From contig NZ_JAQIYM010000013.1 in NCBI RefSeq assembly GCF_028823535.1, forward strand, positions 124,001 through 188,000: a DNA stretch of 64,000 nt, written 5' to 3'. Made by a program: the position numbers and the translations under genes. Below, in pieces: positions 23,913-31,819 of this stretch; position 1 is the first letter of the stretch; the number at the start of each line of letters is the position of its first letter. This DNA comes from Pseudomonas serbica (GTDB lineage Bacteria > Pseudomonadota > Gammaproteobacteria > Pseudomonadales > Pseudomonadaceae). The notes below the pieces were generated by a model. That model worked only from the letters and a program-made list of their open reading frames with translations. It was not told the DNA's origin and made no database searches.

Positions 23913-24416
23913 TCAGGTTGGCTGATTGTTCGGGAACAGGCGCTCGACAATCGCGCAGTCGAGCCAGCGTCCTTCAAGGCAGGCGTGTTTTTCATACACC
24001 CCAACTTGGCGGAAACCGCAGGTTTCGCACAATGCGAGGCTGGCGTGATTGAAGGTGAAGATGCGTGAAAGGACTTTCCAGAATCCGCGAACTTCGGCTT
24101 CTTTCAGCAGTGACTGAAGTAACTGTTTGCCGAGTCCCTGGCCGCGAACGCTGCGGTCCAGGTAAATAGAAAAATCCGCAATGCCGTCGTAACAGGCACG
24201 AGCGCGATAACTACTGAGCCCAGCCCAGCCAACAACCTGATCTGCCTCGTCGACCATGACCAACACTGGAAAACGCTCCATTGTTTTGATGCGATCAAGC
24301 ATGTCTGCCGGGCTTCGAGGAGTCGTTTCAAACGTAGAACTGCGCTCCTCGATCCCCCTGTTGTAGATGGCAGCTATCGAAACAGTGTCTTTCGGTTCAG
24401 CTAAACGAACTCGCAT
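23913..24416 (-). CDS. arsN1: GNAT N-acetyltransferase, ArsN1-type (arsinothricin/phosphinothricin)
   Basis: A 167-residue GNAT protein similar to phosphinothricin acetyltransferases: MRVRLAEPKDTVSIAAIYN, STFETTPRSPADMLDRI, SVRGQGLGKQLLQSLL (acetyl-CoA loop) and NHASLALCETCGFRQVGV, ending KHACLEGRWLDCAIVER. ArsN1 enzymes acetylate the arsenic antibiotic arsinothricin; ars-operon copies are assigned to that role. It lies between the MarR regulator and a flavoprotein. Activity on phosphinothricin instead cannot be ruled out. Confidence 0.85.
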   Translation of the reverse strand: MRVRLAEPKDTVSIAAIYNRGIEERSSTFETTPRSPADMLDRIKTMERFPVLVMVDEADQVVGWAGLSSYRARACYDGIADFSIYLDRSVRGQGLGKQLLQSLLKEAEVRGFWKVLSRIFTFNHASLALCETCGFRQVGVYEKHACLEGRWLDCAIVERLFPNNQPT

Positions 24417-24457
24417 CGTTGGAGCCCCATTACGTTGGCAGTAACAACATTATTGGC

Positions 24458-24480
24458 AAAAAAGGGAAATTTTTCCCTTT
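24458..24480 (-). terminator. AT-rich hairpin directly after marR
   Basis: Read on the minus strand: AAAGGGAAA-AA-TTTCCCTTTTTT, a nine-base stem with a T tract starting at the marR stop codon. It could stop part of the marR transcripts and lower arsN1 expression. Confidence 0.6.
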
Positions 24481-24977
24481 CAATCCTTACTCTTCACGGC
24501 TGGGCAGCACTCACTCACGAGCCCGCAGCGAATCTCCGTGGCCCGCGTAATCTGCCTCAGCAAACTCAGTGCTCCCTGCCTGGCTTCAGCTGACAGGTTC
24601 TCAATCATCGCTCGCTCCTCAGCTATCAGGTCCGCTCTGATTTTCGCGTATAGCTCACGTCCAGAATCCGTTGCCTGAATTCGCACCGCACGCCGATCTT
24701 CATCATCCTCAACGCGGGACACATACCCTTTGCGCTCCAGGGTATCTATCACTCGACTCGCCGTACTCTTGTCCAAGAACATTTCTTGCGCCAAGACCTG
24801 AAGGCGCAATGCGCCCCTTTTAACCAGCGTTTCGACGGCATAGCACTGGGTCACCGACACGTCGTAACAGCAGATCCGATCTCGATCACGGAACTGATGG
24901 ACGCGAACCAACTGGTTCAACGCCTCGTACAAGTCCTCGGAATCCTGAGTGAGCTGATCGATTTTTCGCTTCGTCAT
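24480..24977 (-). CDS. Cys-rich MarR-family regulator of the arsN1 unit
   Basis: A 165-residue winged-helix MarR protein: ALRLQVLAQEMFLDKSTASRVIDTL recognition region, wing with RVEDDEDRRAVRIQ. It carries cysteines unusual for MarR: Cys36-Cys37 and Cys45 (RICCYDVSVTQC) before the winged helix and Cys151, Cys157-Cys158 at the end (RCGLVSECC). Paired cysteines suggest sensing of a trivalent arsenical or other soft ligand. The ATG at 24977 is chosen over a GTG three codons upstream. It is upstream of arsN1 and the flavoprotein in the same direction, with a hairpin between. Confidence 0.8.
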   Translation of the reverse strand: MTKRKIDQLTQDSEDLYEALNQLVRVHQFRDRDRICCYDVSVTQCYAVETLVKRGALRLQVLAQEMFLDKSTASRVIDTLERKGYVSRVEDDEDRRAVRIQATDSGRELYAKIRADLIAEERAMIENLSAEARQGALSLLRQITRATEIRCGLVSECCPAVKSKD

Positions 24978-25077
24978 AACCGTCACAAATTAGTTGTTAG
25001 GTGCAACAGTAATCCTGATTTCCCGAAATCGTCAACACCGATCTCTCGATTGACGATAGCCAAAGGAAGGCGTTAGC

Positions 25078-25096
25078 TTGTTGTCACTGACAACAA
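25078..25096. promoter_or_regulatory. 19-bp perfect palindrome, candidate MarR operator
   Basis: TTGTTGTCA-C-TGACAACAA, a perfect 9-1-9 palindrome about 100 bases upstream of the marR start. A weaker TTGTT..AACA pair lies at 24994-25008, nearer the gene. MarR dimers typically bind palindromes of this size. The A tract that follows does not make a terminator for the leftward genes. Confidence 0.5.
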
Positions 25097-25194
25097 AAAA
25101 TGGACGCACCGGTTGTGACACTTCCAGAGCAGATTCATCCTCCGATCAATCGCTCCAGGCTCGTATGGGCCATGGGTTTCACCCAGATTCTGCA

Positions 25195-26265
25195 TCAAGC
25201 GAACACTGGGGCCGATGCATTGTGAATGAAGCGCATCAAGCCAGGAATGATGTGAGAAGCATCCGGCCCAACGCCTCTAAGGGTTGCCGAAGCAAAGTTG
25301 CGCTGCTTCGGTAATCCCACAAAATACAAACCCGGTACATGCTCCGCTTTCCCGTTGCGTTGGGTGAGGCTTTCATTGCCCGCCACGTGCAGACCTGCCA
25401 AAAAACCAAGGTTCGGACGAAACCCGGTCGCGAAAACCAAACTATCCACGTCAGTGTGCTGCCCATCAGCCCAGATCACGCCCGTTGACGTTACCTCCGT
25501 GAACATCGGCTTGCGCTCAAAAAGTCCCTGCTTCATGGCTCGACGATAGTTACCATCATCCAGTACAGGGGTACTTTGATCATTCAGCCAACGAGTCTTC
25601 TCCATCCCTGTCCACTTGAGCCAAGCATGAAAGTCCACACCGAGGATCTTTTGCGGAAAAAACCGAATCGATTCCCTTGTCGCCAATACGACGCTGCTGA
25701 CTTGAGCCAACTCATGGGCAATTTGTACAGCTGAGTTGGCAGCACCTATGACCACTACTCGTTGATCACTGAAGCCGTCGACATTTCGGTAATCAGCACT
25801 GTGTAAACGTTGCCCGCGAAAACTCCCCAGCCCCTGAATGTCAGGGATGAACGGCTGGTTGAATCCGCCAGTGCAAACGATCAACGCTCTTGAGCAGAAA
25901 CGCTGACCATCAGATGCCTGAAGCAAAAAGAGTCCATCCTCCCTACTCACTCTCTGGACTCGTATGTTCTGCCGAATGGGTAGCTGGAAAGCGTCCGCGT
26001 AATGCTCCAAATAACGTACGACTTCATCGCGTAGCGGATAGTGCTGAGCTTCCGCTGGAAAGGGCATCCCAGGTAAAGACGAGTAAGCAGCAGGAGAAAA
26101 TAATCTCAGGTTGTCGTAGTAATTGCGCCAGTTTCCACCTGGCTGGCTCTCAGCATCCAATATGAGAAAACTGAGATTCTGCTGCCGCAGATGCCAACCG
26201 CACGCGAGCCCAGCTTGGCCCGCACCAATAACGATGACATCCGCGGGCTCATTAATTATGTTCAT
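25195..26265 (-). CDS. arsO: ArsO-like flavin-containing monooxygenase
   Basis: A 356-residue protein with VIVIGAGQAGLACGWHL (FAD), VVVIGAANSAVQIAHEL (NADPH) and VFATGFRPNLGFL, plus FLILDAESQPGGNWRNYYDNL near the N-terminus, matching single-component flavin monooxygenases annotated ArsO beside ars genes. The reaction of ArsO is not firmly known. MNIINEPADV at 26265 is chosen; an in-frame ATG six codons upstream lacks a clear binding site. It follows arsR2 by 38 bases in the same direction. Confidence 0.75.
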   Translation of the reverse strand: MNIINEPADVIVIGAGQAGLACGWHLRQQNLSFLILDAESQPGGNWRNYYDNLRLFSPAAYSSLPGMPFPAEAQHYPLRDEVVRYLEHYADAFQLPIRQNIRVQRVSREDGLFLLQASDGQRFCSRALIVCTGGFNQPFIPDIQGLGSFRGQRLHSADYRNVDGFSDQRVVVIGAANSAVQIAHELAQVSSVVLATRESIRFFPQKILGVDFHAWLKWTGMEKTRWLNDQSTPVLDDGNYRRAMKQGLFERKPMFTEVTSTGVIWADGQHTDVDSLVFATGFRPNLGFLAGLHVAGNESLTQRNGKAEHVPGLYFVGLPKQRNFASATLRGVGPDASHIIPGLMRFIHNASAPVFA

Positions 26266-26303
26266 GTGTGCGCACTCATGCATATATTGAGATGATAAAA
26301 AAA

Positions 26304-26654
26304 CTACTCAGATACACCAGGGCAGCAAAACGGAGCCAGACTCTTCATGTGCTGAAGCATGGCTTCGAGCCGTGCCAACACCGCCGGCCCATCTACCTCG
26401 TAGAACATCTGCCTACTGACCTTGGTAGCGCGGACAATGCCCGCCTCTAATAGCACTTGCAGATGACGGGACACCACTGAACGCTCTTGAGGTAATCCTT
26501 CAGCGATCTCGCCGATATCCGCACGCCCCAGTTGCATGACTCGCTTGAGCACAGCTACCCGCGACGGCTCGCACAGAGCTTTGAAGAAGGCTCCATCGAG
26601 AGAGTCGATTGCAGCATCAATTGCACGGGAACGTGTAGAGATTCGGTTTGTCAT
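26304..26654 (-). CDS. ArsR-family repressor with C-terminal Cys pair
   Basis: A 116-residue winged-helix protein: FFKALCEPSRVAVLKRVM, LPQERSVVSRHLQVL recognition region, FYEVDG wing. It lacks the CVC motif of the main ArsR; its likely metalloid ligands are Cys110-Cys111 in APFCCPG at the end. It precedes the ArsO-like gene and probably controls it. The ATG at 26654 is preferred over a GTG start ten codons upstream, which would overlap the candidate operator. Confidence 0.85.
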   Translation of the reverse strand: MTNRISTRSRAIDAAIDSLDGAFFKALCEPSRVAVLKRVMQLGRADIGEIAEGLPQERSVVSRHLQVLLEAGIVRATKVSRQMFYEVDGPAVLARLEAMLQHMKSLAPFCCPGVSE

Positions 26655-26668
26655 GCGGAGGACTATAT

Positions 26669-26684
26669 GTGCATATCCATGCAC
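26669..26684. promoter_or_regulatory. candidate operator of the arsR2-arsO unit
   Basis: GTGCAT-ATCC-ATGCAC, a perfect 6-4-6 inverted repeat 15 bases before the arsR2 start, embedded in an AT-rich stretch (CTATAT just upstream). It is well placed for autorepression. Confidence 0.55.
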
Positions 26685-26782
26685 GCGTCAATTGCCCGAA
26701 TGAGCGTCAACAACAGATATCAATAGCGCCTGATCAATGCCTGCAAGCTCCAGAATGATGAATTCGAACGTCAGCTTTGGGT

Positions 26783-28429
26783 CCAGAGTGTGTAAAAACA
26801 CTTTCGTATCAGGGACGCCTAAGCCCAGCGCTCTTGGGCGAGGCGATTACCTAAACATTTGCCATGATTAGCACCGGTAGCGCTGCAAAGCGTTTATTAA
26901 GCGCTTTAGCGCCTCTTGGAGCAGCATGCTGGGGCTTTTACGTCGCCATCGCTTTCAATAAGCCTTCTGTACCGATGATTTTCATGACTCGTTTCATATT
27001 GTAGGCGAGCACGTTGAGGCTCATCTCCGCGCTGACTCCGACCAACTTACGAGTCAGGAAGTGCTTCGAGCCCATCCATTGTTTGAGCGTCCCGAAGGGA
27101 TGCTCAACAGTCCTTTTTCGAACTCGCATCATGTCAGGTGCATGATTCATTCGACGCTGCATTTCCTCCAGCACGGCCTCGTGTTCCCAGCGACGGACTC
27201 GCCGCTCCGTACTCGGTGTGCACTGGGGTTTTAGCGCGCAACTCTGGCAACGTGAACTCCAGTAGCAGTGCATATTCATGCCTTTTTCAACGCTTGAGAA
27301 GCGCCAGATCAGCGCTTCTCCCGCCGGACAGACATATTCGTTTTTCGTCGGGTCATAAACGAAGGCATCTTTATTGAATCGTCCTTCCGCCTTGGCACTG
27401 GAGGTCATTGGCTTTGGTACATAGGCGGTGATGTTTGCGTCGTGACAGGCAAGGATTTCCTCGCCCTTGAAGTAGCCTCGATCAGCCAGTACCGATAGCG
27501 TTTCTGAGGCCATCGCTTCCCGAGCCTGCTTCGCCATCGAGCTGAGTTGGTCTCGGTCAGAACCAGCGTTGGTGACCTCGTGAACCACGATCAAATGGTG
27601 CTGGGTATCGACCGCTGTTTGCACGTTGTAGCCGACGATTCCGTTGCCGCGTGTCTTCATCGAACGGGCGTCAGGATCGGTCAGTGAGACCTGTTTGTCA
27701 GGCGACTCGTTGAGCTGAACCTCGATCACCAGAAGCTCTTTCATTTGAGTTTTAAGTTTCGCGATTTTCTCTTCCAGACGCGTGGCATCTAGCACGGAGG
27801 CAGTTGGAACCTTCCGATCAGCCGCATCAAGCGCAGTCAGGTAACGGTTGATGCTCGACTCAATTTCTTCCATTCGCCGTTTTAGTTTGGCGCTGGTGAA
27901 GTTGCGGTCACGATTGTTCACCGCCTTGAATTTACTGCCGTCGAAGGCGATCAGGTTTTCCTCGAAAAGCCCCAACTGCTGGCACAGGACAACGAACTGG
28001 CGGCAGACCCCACGAATGCCTTTGCTGTTGTCTTTTCGGAAGTTGGCGATGGTTTTGAAGTCGGGCATCAAACGCCCGGTTAACCACATCAGCTCGACGT
28101 TGCGCTGGGCTTCTCGCTCAAGGCGTCGGCTCGACTGAATGCGGTTGAGGTAACCGTAGATATAGATCTTCAGCAGGATCGCAGGGTGGTATGCAGGTTT
28201 CGGCTGGAATGACGCCATCAAAACCCAGCTTGGCCAGGTTGAGTTCATCGACGAAAACGTCAACCATGCGTACCGGATGGGTATCGCTGACATAGTCGTC
28301 GAGGCTTTCGGGAAGTAAGGTGTTTTGACCTCGGTGTTCACCCTGGATAAACCGTTTCATGGGTTCCCTTGCGATGAAATTCTCAGAAATCATAGCAAGG
28401 GTTTGTCCGGGCGTTTTTACACACTCTGG
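26783..28429. mobile_element. IS1182-family insertion sequence
   Basis: About 1.65 kb bounded by 17-bp terminal inverted repeats CCAGAGTGTGTAAAAAC (26783-26799, and inverted at 28413-28429). It contains one transposase gene, which is frameshifted. Fragments resembling the two arms of the dispersed palindrome family flank it (CAGCTTTGGGT on the left, GGCCAGAAGC on the right), so it appears to sit within a copy of that repeat. No target duplication could be fixed with confidence. Confidence 0.85.
26938..28360 (-). pseudogene. IS1182-family transposase, frameshifted
   Basis: The N-terminal part starts MKRFIQGEHRGQNTLLPESL at 28360 and reads correctly to VIPAET near 28200. It then continues out of frame, while the true continuation (AYHPAILLKIYIYGYLNRIQ) is in another frame to the stop at 26938. 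IS1182 proteins normally read ETGRPAYHPAILLK here, so eight bases (GGGCGCCC or equivalent) appear lost. The DDE-type C-terminal region is intact (AVNNRDRNF, DPDARSMKTRGNGIVGYNVQ, LADRGYFKGEE, RTVEHPFGTLKQWMG). Inactive unless rescued by recoding or if the gap is a sequencing error. Confidence 0.85.
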
Positions 28430-28602
28430 GCCAGAAGCCGCCATTCCACACTGCGCCTGTCCGTCGTTCAAATTGGCGGGTCTACGCTACGACTTTTTCT
28501 CCACAGATATTTTTTCAATCAGGTGCATCCAGATAATCCTCCCGCGGGTAGTAAAGGTAGTAGCCATAGCTGCTGAACTGACCACTTTCTGGAGAGACTT
28601 GC

Positions 28603-29145
28603 ATGAACGCGAAACGATTCCTGTGCACTGTTAGTACTACGCTTGCAGCTACCTGCCTGTTGGTCACTGTGCCAGCTGCCTATGCGCAAACAGACCTGCC
28701 CGACACCATCAGGGTCCCGGACGGTCATAAGATCGCGCTGGAGACCGTGGGGACGGGCGAAATCACGTATGAGTGTCGCGACAAGGCTAACGCCATTGGC
28801 CAGACTGAGTGGACTTTCGTCGGCCCCAAAGCGGTACTCAATGATCGCAACGGCATACAGGTTGGCACTTACTTCGGACCGCCTGCTACCTGGCAAGCTA
28901 AGGACGGCTCTAAAATCACAGGGACACAACTGGCAGTGGCCCCCTCGGGTACCGGCGACCTCCCTTATCAATTGGTCAAGGCCAACCCTGCTGAAGGTAA
29001 AGGCGCGATGAACGGTGTCAGTTACATCCAGCGGGTGGCCATTAAGGGAGGCGTAGCGCCCATGACCGAATGCTCCGCCGCAAACAGAGGCAAACGGGAG
29101 GTAGTGAAATATCAGGCTGACTATATTTTTTGGGCAGCCAATTAA
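28603..29145 (+). CDS. secreted DUF3455 protein
   Basis: A 180-residue protein with signal peptide (residues 1-28, LLVTVPAAYA|QT). The mature part has LPDTIRVPDGHKI, ITYECRDKA, WTFVGPKAVL, YFGPPATWQAKDGSKITG and IQRVAIKGGVAPMTEC, the DUF3455 layout. These small periplasmic or secreted proteins are of unknown function; the Cys pair (YECR, TEC) may form a disulfide. It sits just upstream of an ECF sigma/anti-sigma pair and may be part of that regulon. Confidence 0.8.
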   Translation: MNAKRFLCTVSTTLAATCLLVTVPAAYAQTDLPDTIRVPDGHKIALETVGTGEITYECRDKANAIGQTEWTFVGPKAVLNDRNGIQVGTYFGPPATWQAKDGSKITGTQLAVAPSGTGDLPYQLVKANPAEGKGAMNGVSYIQRVAIKGGVAPMTECSAANRGKREVVKYQADYIFWAAN

Positions 29146-29202
29146 GCCAACGATCCAGACCAGGTTGTCGGCGCACAAGTCGTCTACTCTGTTTCGATGC
29201 AA

Positions 29203-29228
29203 CCCCAGCCCTATGGCTGGGGTATTTA
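29203..29228 (+). terminator. terminator after the DUF3455 gene
   Basis: CCCCAGCC-CTAT-GGCTGGGG followed by TATTT; an eight-base perfect stem. Confidence 0.85.
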
Positions 29229-29251
29229 CCACCTGCTGATGGCTGAAAACC

Positions 29252-29818
29252 TTGTCCTTGCCTGAGCCCTTTTTTGACTATGAAGCCTGCCTGATTGCTT
29301 GCGCCCGAGGCGAGCAGCAGGCACTGCGGGACTTGTATGAGCAGGAAAGTGCTCGTCTTTTGGGTGTTGCCAAGCGCATCGCTCGTGATAACGCCCTGGC
29401 CGAAGACATCGTGCACGATGTCTTTATCAAGATTTGGACCCGTGCCGCCAGTTTCGATCCGGCGAGAGGCTCTGCCCGTGGTTGGATTTTCTGCGTAACG
29501 CGGCATATGGCGCTCAACTTCATGCGTGATAGCGCCAGGGAGGTACAAGTCAGTGAGCAACGGGAAACAGCACTGCAAGATTCAGCGTCCATGGAGGCAT
29601 CGCTGGAGGATGTGGATGCCTTCGATTATCGAGCCCGTTCAGGGCGTATTTATGTGTGCCTCGAGCAACTGGAGCCGGCACGTCGCAACTGCATCCTTCA
29701 TGCGTATGTCGACGGCTATTCGCACTCAGAAATTTCACAGAAACTGGGCGCACCGCTAGGGACCGTCAAAGCCTGGATCAAACGCAGTCTGGTGGCATTG
29801 CGCGAGTGCATGAGATGA
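29252..29818 (+). CDS. ECF sigma-70 factor
   Basis: A 188-residue sigma factor with region 2 (ARLLGVAKRIARDNALAEDI and VFIKIWTRAASFDP) and region 4 (LEQLEPARRNCILHAYVDG and LGTVKAWIKRSLVALRECMR). No ATG fits the N-terminus: the frame begins with TTG at 29252 (second TTG at 29258), without a clear Shine-Dalgarno site. Translation may thus be weak. The stop overlaps the anti-sigma ATG (ATGA), typical of coupled ECF/anti-sigma pairs. The signal it answers to is unknown. Confidence 0.88.
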   Translation: MSLPEPFFDYEACLIACARGEQQALRDLYEQESARLLGVAKRIARDNALAEDIVHDVFIKIWTRAASFDPARGSARGWIFCVTRHMALNFMRDSAREVQVSEQRETALQDSASMEASLEDVDAFDYRARSGRIYVCLEQLEPARRNCILHAYVDGYSHSEISQKLGAPLGTVKAWIKRSLVALRECMR

Positions 29819-30546
29819 CCATGAGCCCACAGGATGAAAGCCCCGACAACATTGAAGAGCTGGCGAGTGAGTATGTGTTAGGCACGTTGTCGGCAGAGCG
29901 TCGTAGCGAAGTACAAAAGCGTCTCGCTCATGACGCCGATTTGCGAGCGGTTGTGGATGCGTGGGAACAACGTTTGCTTGCGTTGACCGAACTGGCTGAA
30001 CCGCAAACACCTACTGCATTACTCTGGGGGCGTATCGAGCGCAGCTTGAACGGCATTGACCGACGAGCACCACGAGTGACGGCCAGCGCGCAGCGAATCT
30101 CATGGTGGAACCTTCTGCCGCTATGGCGTGGGCTGGCGGGGACAGGTCTGGCCGCAGCGTTGTTGCTCGGAACAATGCTGCTGACACAAACAGCGCCGGT
30201 GAATCCGACCACCTACCTGGTCGTTCTGGTGGCTCCCCAGAATCAGGCGCCCGGCTGGGTGATACAGGCCAGCAGCCCAAGAGAAATCCAACTGATACCA
30301 TTAGGGGTCGCGCAAGTCCCAATCGACAAAGCACTTGAGTTCTGGACCAAGGGTGACGGCTGGCAAGGTCCGGTATCCCTTGGACTGGTCAAACCTGGAC
30401 AAACGCTTTCTGTACCCCTGGATAGATTGCCACCGCTGGAACCCAACCAACTTTTTGAGTTGACGCTGGAAAACCCCAATGGATCGCCGACTGGCAAACC
30501 CACAGGACCGATTCAGTTCATAGGACGGGCCGTTAAAGTGATCTGA
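29815..30546 (+). CDS. RskA-like anti-sigma factor
   Basis: A 243-residue protein. The N-terminal anti-sigma domain has NIEELASEYVLGTLSAERR and LWGRIERSLNG. A single membrane span lies near residues 108-125 (LAGTGLAAALLLGTMLLT), then a periplasmic RskA-type domain (PTTYLVVLVAPQ, GWVIQASSPREIQLIPLG, FELTLENPNGSPTGKPTGPI). It should hold the cotranslated ECF sigma factor at the membrane until its periplasmic part is cleaved or changed. A second ATG two codons on (29821) could also be used. Confidence 0.88.
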   Translation: MTMSPQDESPDNIEELASEYVLGTLSAERRSEVQKRLAHDADLRAVVDAWEQRLLALTELAEPQTPTALLWGRIERSLNGIDRRAPRVTASAQRISWWNLLPLWRGLAGTGLAAALLLGTMLLTQTAPVNPTTYLVVLVAPQNQAPGWVIQASSPREIQLIPLGVAQVPIDKALEFWTKGDGWQGPVSLGLVKPGQTLSVPLDRLPPLEPNQLFELTLENPNGSPTGKPTGPIQFIGRAVKVI

Positions 30547-31043
30547 GCGAGCGCTGTGGATGAAAAGGCCGCTGTGCAGACGGCGAATGTGTGCTTGAGA
30601 GGACTGAAGAAAGCACACCGATAACCAAGTTCCCAAGATGCTGCTTGCTGCGTATCAGCGCATTAATGTTCGCTACGACAAGTCAAATTAATCGATAAGG
30701 CGTTTCAAGTTCTGATCAATTCCCGCACGGACGATAAAAGCTCTCCCCTATACCCTTGAATGGCTCCCCTAAACCATTCACTCAAAAGCAATGACATTTT
30801 TCTCAATGGATACGGCAACGATACGGCGCAAAATTTTAGCGCGCCCTCTTGCATACCGCCCAAGAAAGAAGAGGAAGCAGGTCAGGCATCGCCCTCAAAA
30901 CACCTCCAATTCAAGAATGATCTGAACTGTCTCATCTCAGTTGACAGTTAAACGCATTTCACCTGCTTTTTCCCCACCCTCCAGATCCTTAATCTGAGCC
31001 CATGTTGAACGACAACATTCACTCACTTCAAAAGGACTTCATC
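30547..31043. other. gene-poor gap before the isochorismatase gene
   Basis: About 500 bases, more AT-rich than its flanks, with no supported gene. A TTGACA at 30939-30944 could be a -35 element for the gene at 31044, but I see no good -10. A 63-codon open frame at 30760-30951 lacks protein-like composition and a binding site. Confidence 0.5.
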
Positions 31044-31670
31044 ATGAGCAACGCTACCTACAACCGCTTGAACAAAGACGACGCAGTAGTGCTGTTGGTC
31101 GATCACCAGACCGGCCTGATTTCTCTGGTTCAGGACTTTTCACCCAACGAGTTCAAGAACAACGTGCTGGCCCTGGCAGACGTAGCCAGTTTTTTCGAGC
31201 TGCCGACCATTCTCACCACCAGCTTCGAGCAAGGCCCAAATGGTCCATTGGTGCCGGAGCTGAAAGAGATGTTTCCTGACGCGCCTTATATCGCCCGCCC
31301 AGGCCAAATCAACGCGTGGGATAACGAAGATTTCGTCAAGGCAATCAAGGCCACCGGTCGCAAGCAGTTGATCATTGCCGGTGTGGTCACTGACGTCTGT
31401 GTAGCCTTTCCGACCTTGTCGGCACTGGCAGAGGGTTTTGACGTGTTCGTAGTAACCGACTCTTCCGGTACGTTCAACACTACTGTGCAACAGGCAGCCT
31501 GGAACCGTATGACACAGGCGGGTGCGCAAATGATGAACTGGTTCTCGGTGGCTTGTGAGCTACAGCGCGACTGGCGCAACGACATCGAAGGCCTGGGTAA
31601 TCTCTTGTCCCAGCGCATTCCAAACTATCGCAACTTGATGAACAGCTACTCGGCGTTGACTGCACGCTAA
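31044..31670 (+). CDS. isochorismatase-like cysteine hydrolase (YcaC-type)
   Basis: A 208-residue protein. AVVLLVDHQTGLISLV carries the catalytic Asp, TGRKQLIIAGVVTDVCVAFPTL carries the catalytic Cys in VTDVC, and the Lys lies in between. This is the Asp-Lys-Cys triad of cysteine hydrolases of the YcaC group. The substrate is unknown; amides are likely. AAAGGA eight bases before the ATG at 31044 sets the start. Monocistronic and ended by hairpins; a link to the adjacent catabolic genes is possible but unproven. Confidence 0.85.
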   Translation: MSNATYNRLNKDDAVVLLVDHQTGLISLVQDFSPNEFKNNVLALADVASFFELPTILTTSFEQGPNGPLVPELKEMFPDAPYIARPGQINAWDNEDFVKAIKATGRKQLIIAGVVTDVCVAFPTLSALAEGFDVFVVTDSSGTFNTTVQQAAWNRMTQAGAQMMNWFSVACELQRDWRNDIEGLGNLLSQRIPNYRNLMNSYSALTAR

Positions 31671-31692
31671 TCGTAATTCCGGTTTGCAACCC

Positions 31693-31781
31693 AAGGCCCG
31701 CTTTTGCGGGCTTTAGGCATGGTTTCATGTGGACTCGCTTCATTTCGCTTAATGAAATGGGCCCCTCAACGGGCCCTTTCG
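31693..31781. terminator. two hairpins in the convergent gap
   Basis: GCCCGC-TTTT-GCGGGC followed by TTTA (31696-31714), and GGGCCC-CTCAAC-GGGCCC followed by TTTC (31759-31780). They separate the isochorismatase gene from the convergent amidohydrolase gene. Confidence 0.7.
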
Positions 31782-31819
31782 ACGAGTTCGCCGGTGTTCG
31801 GGCTTTAACAGCCCTCTCC

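Noticed and set aside
25078..25314. 78-codon plus-strand frame starting in the palindrome upstream of marR
   Set aside because: It begins with TTG inside the palindrome, runs antisense into the ArsO-like gene and has biased composition.
30760..30951. 63-codon open frame in the gap before the isochorismatase gene
   Set aside because: No ribosome binding site and no family resemblance; low-complexity surroundings.
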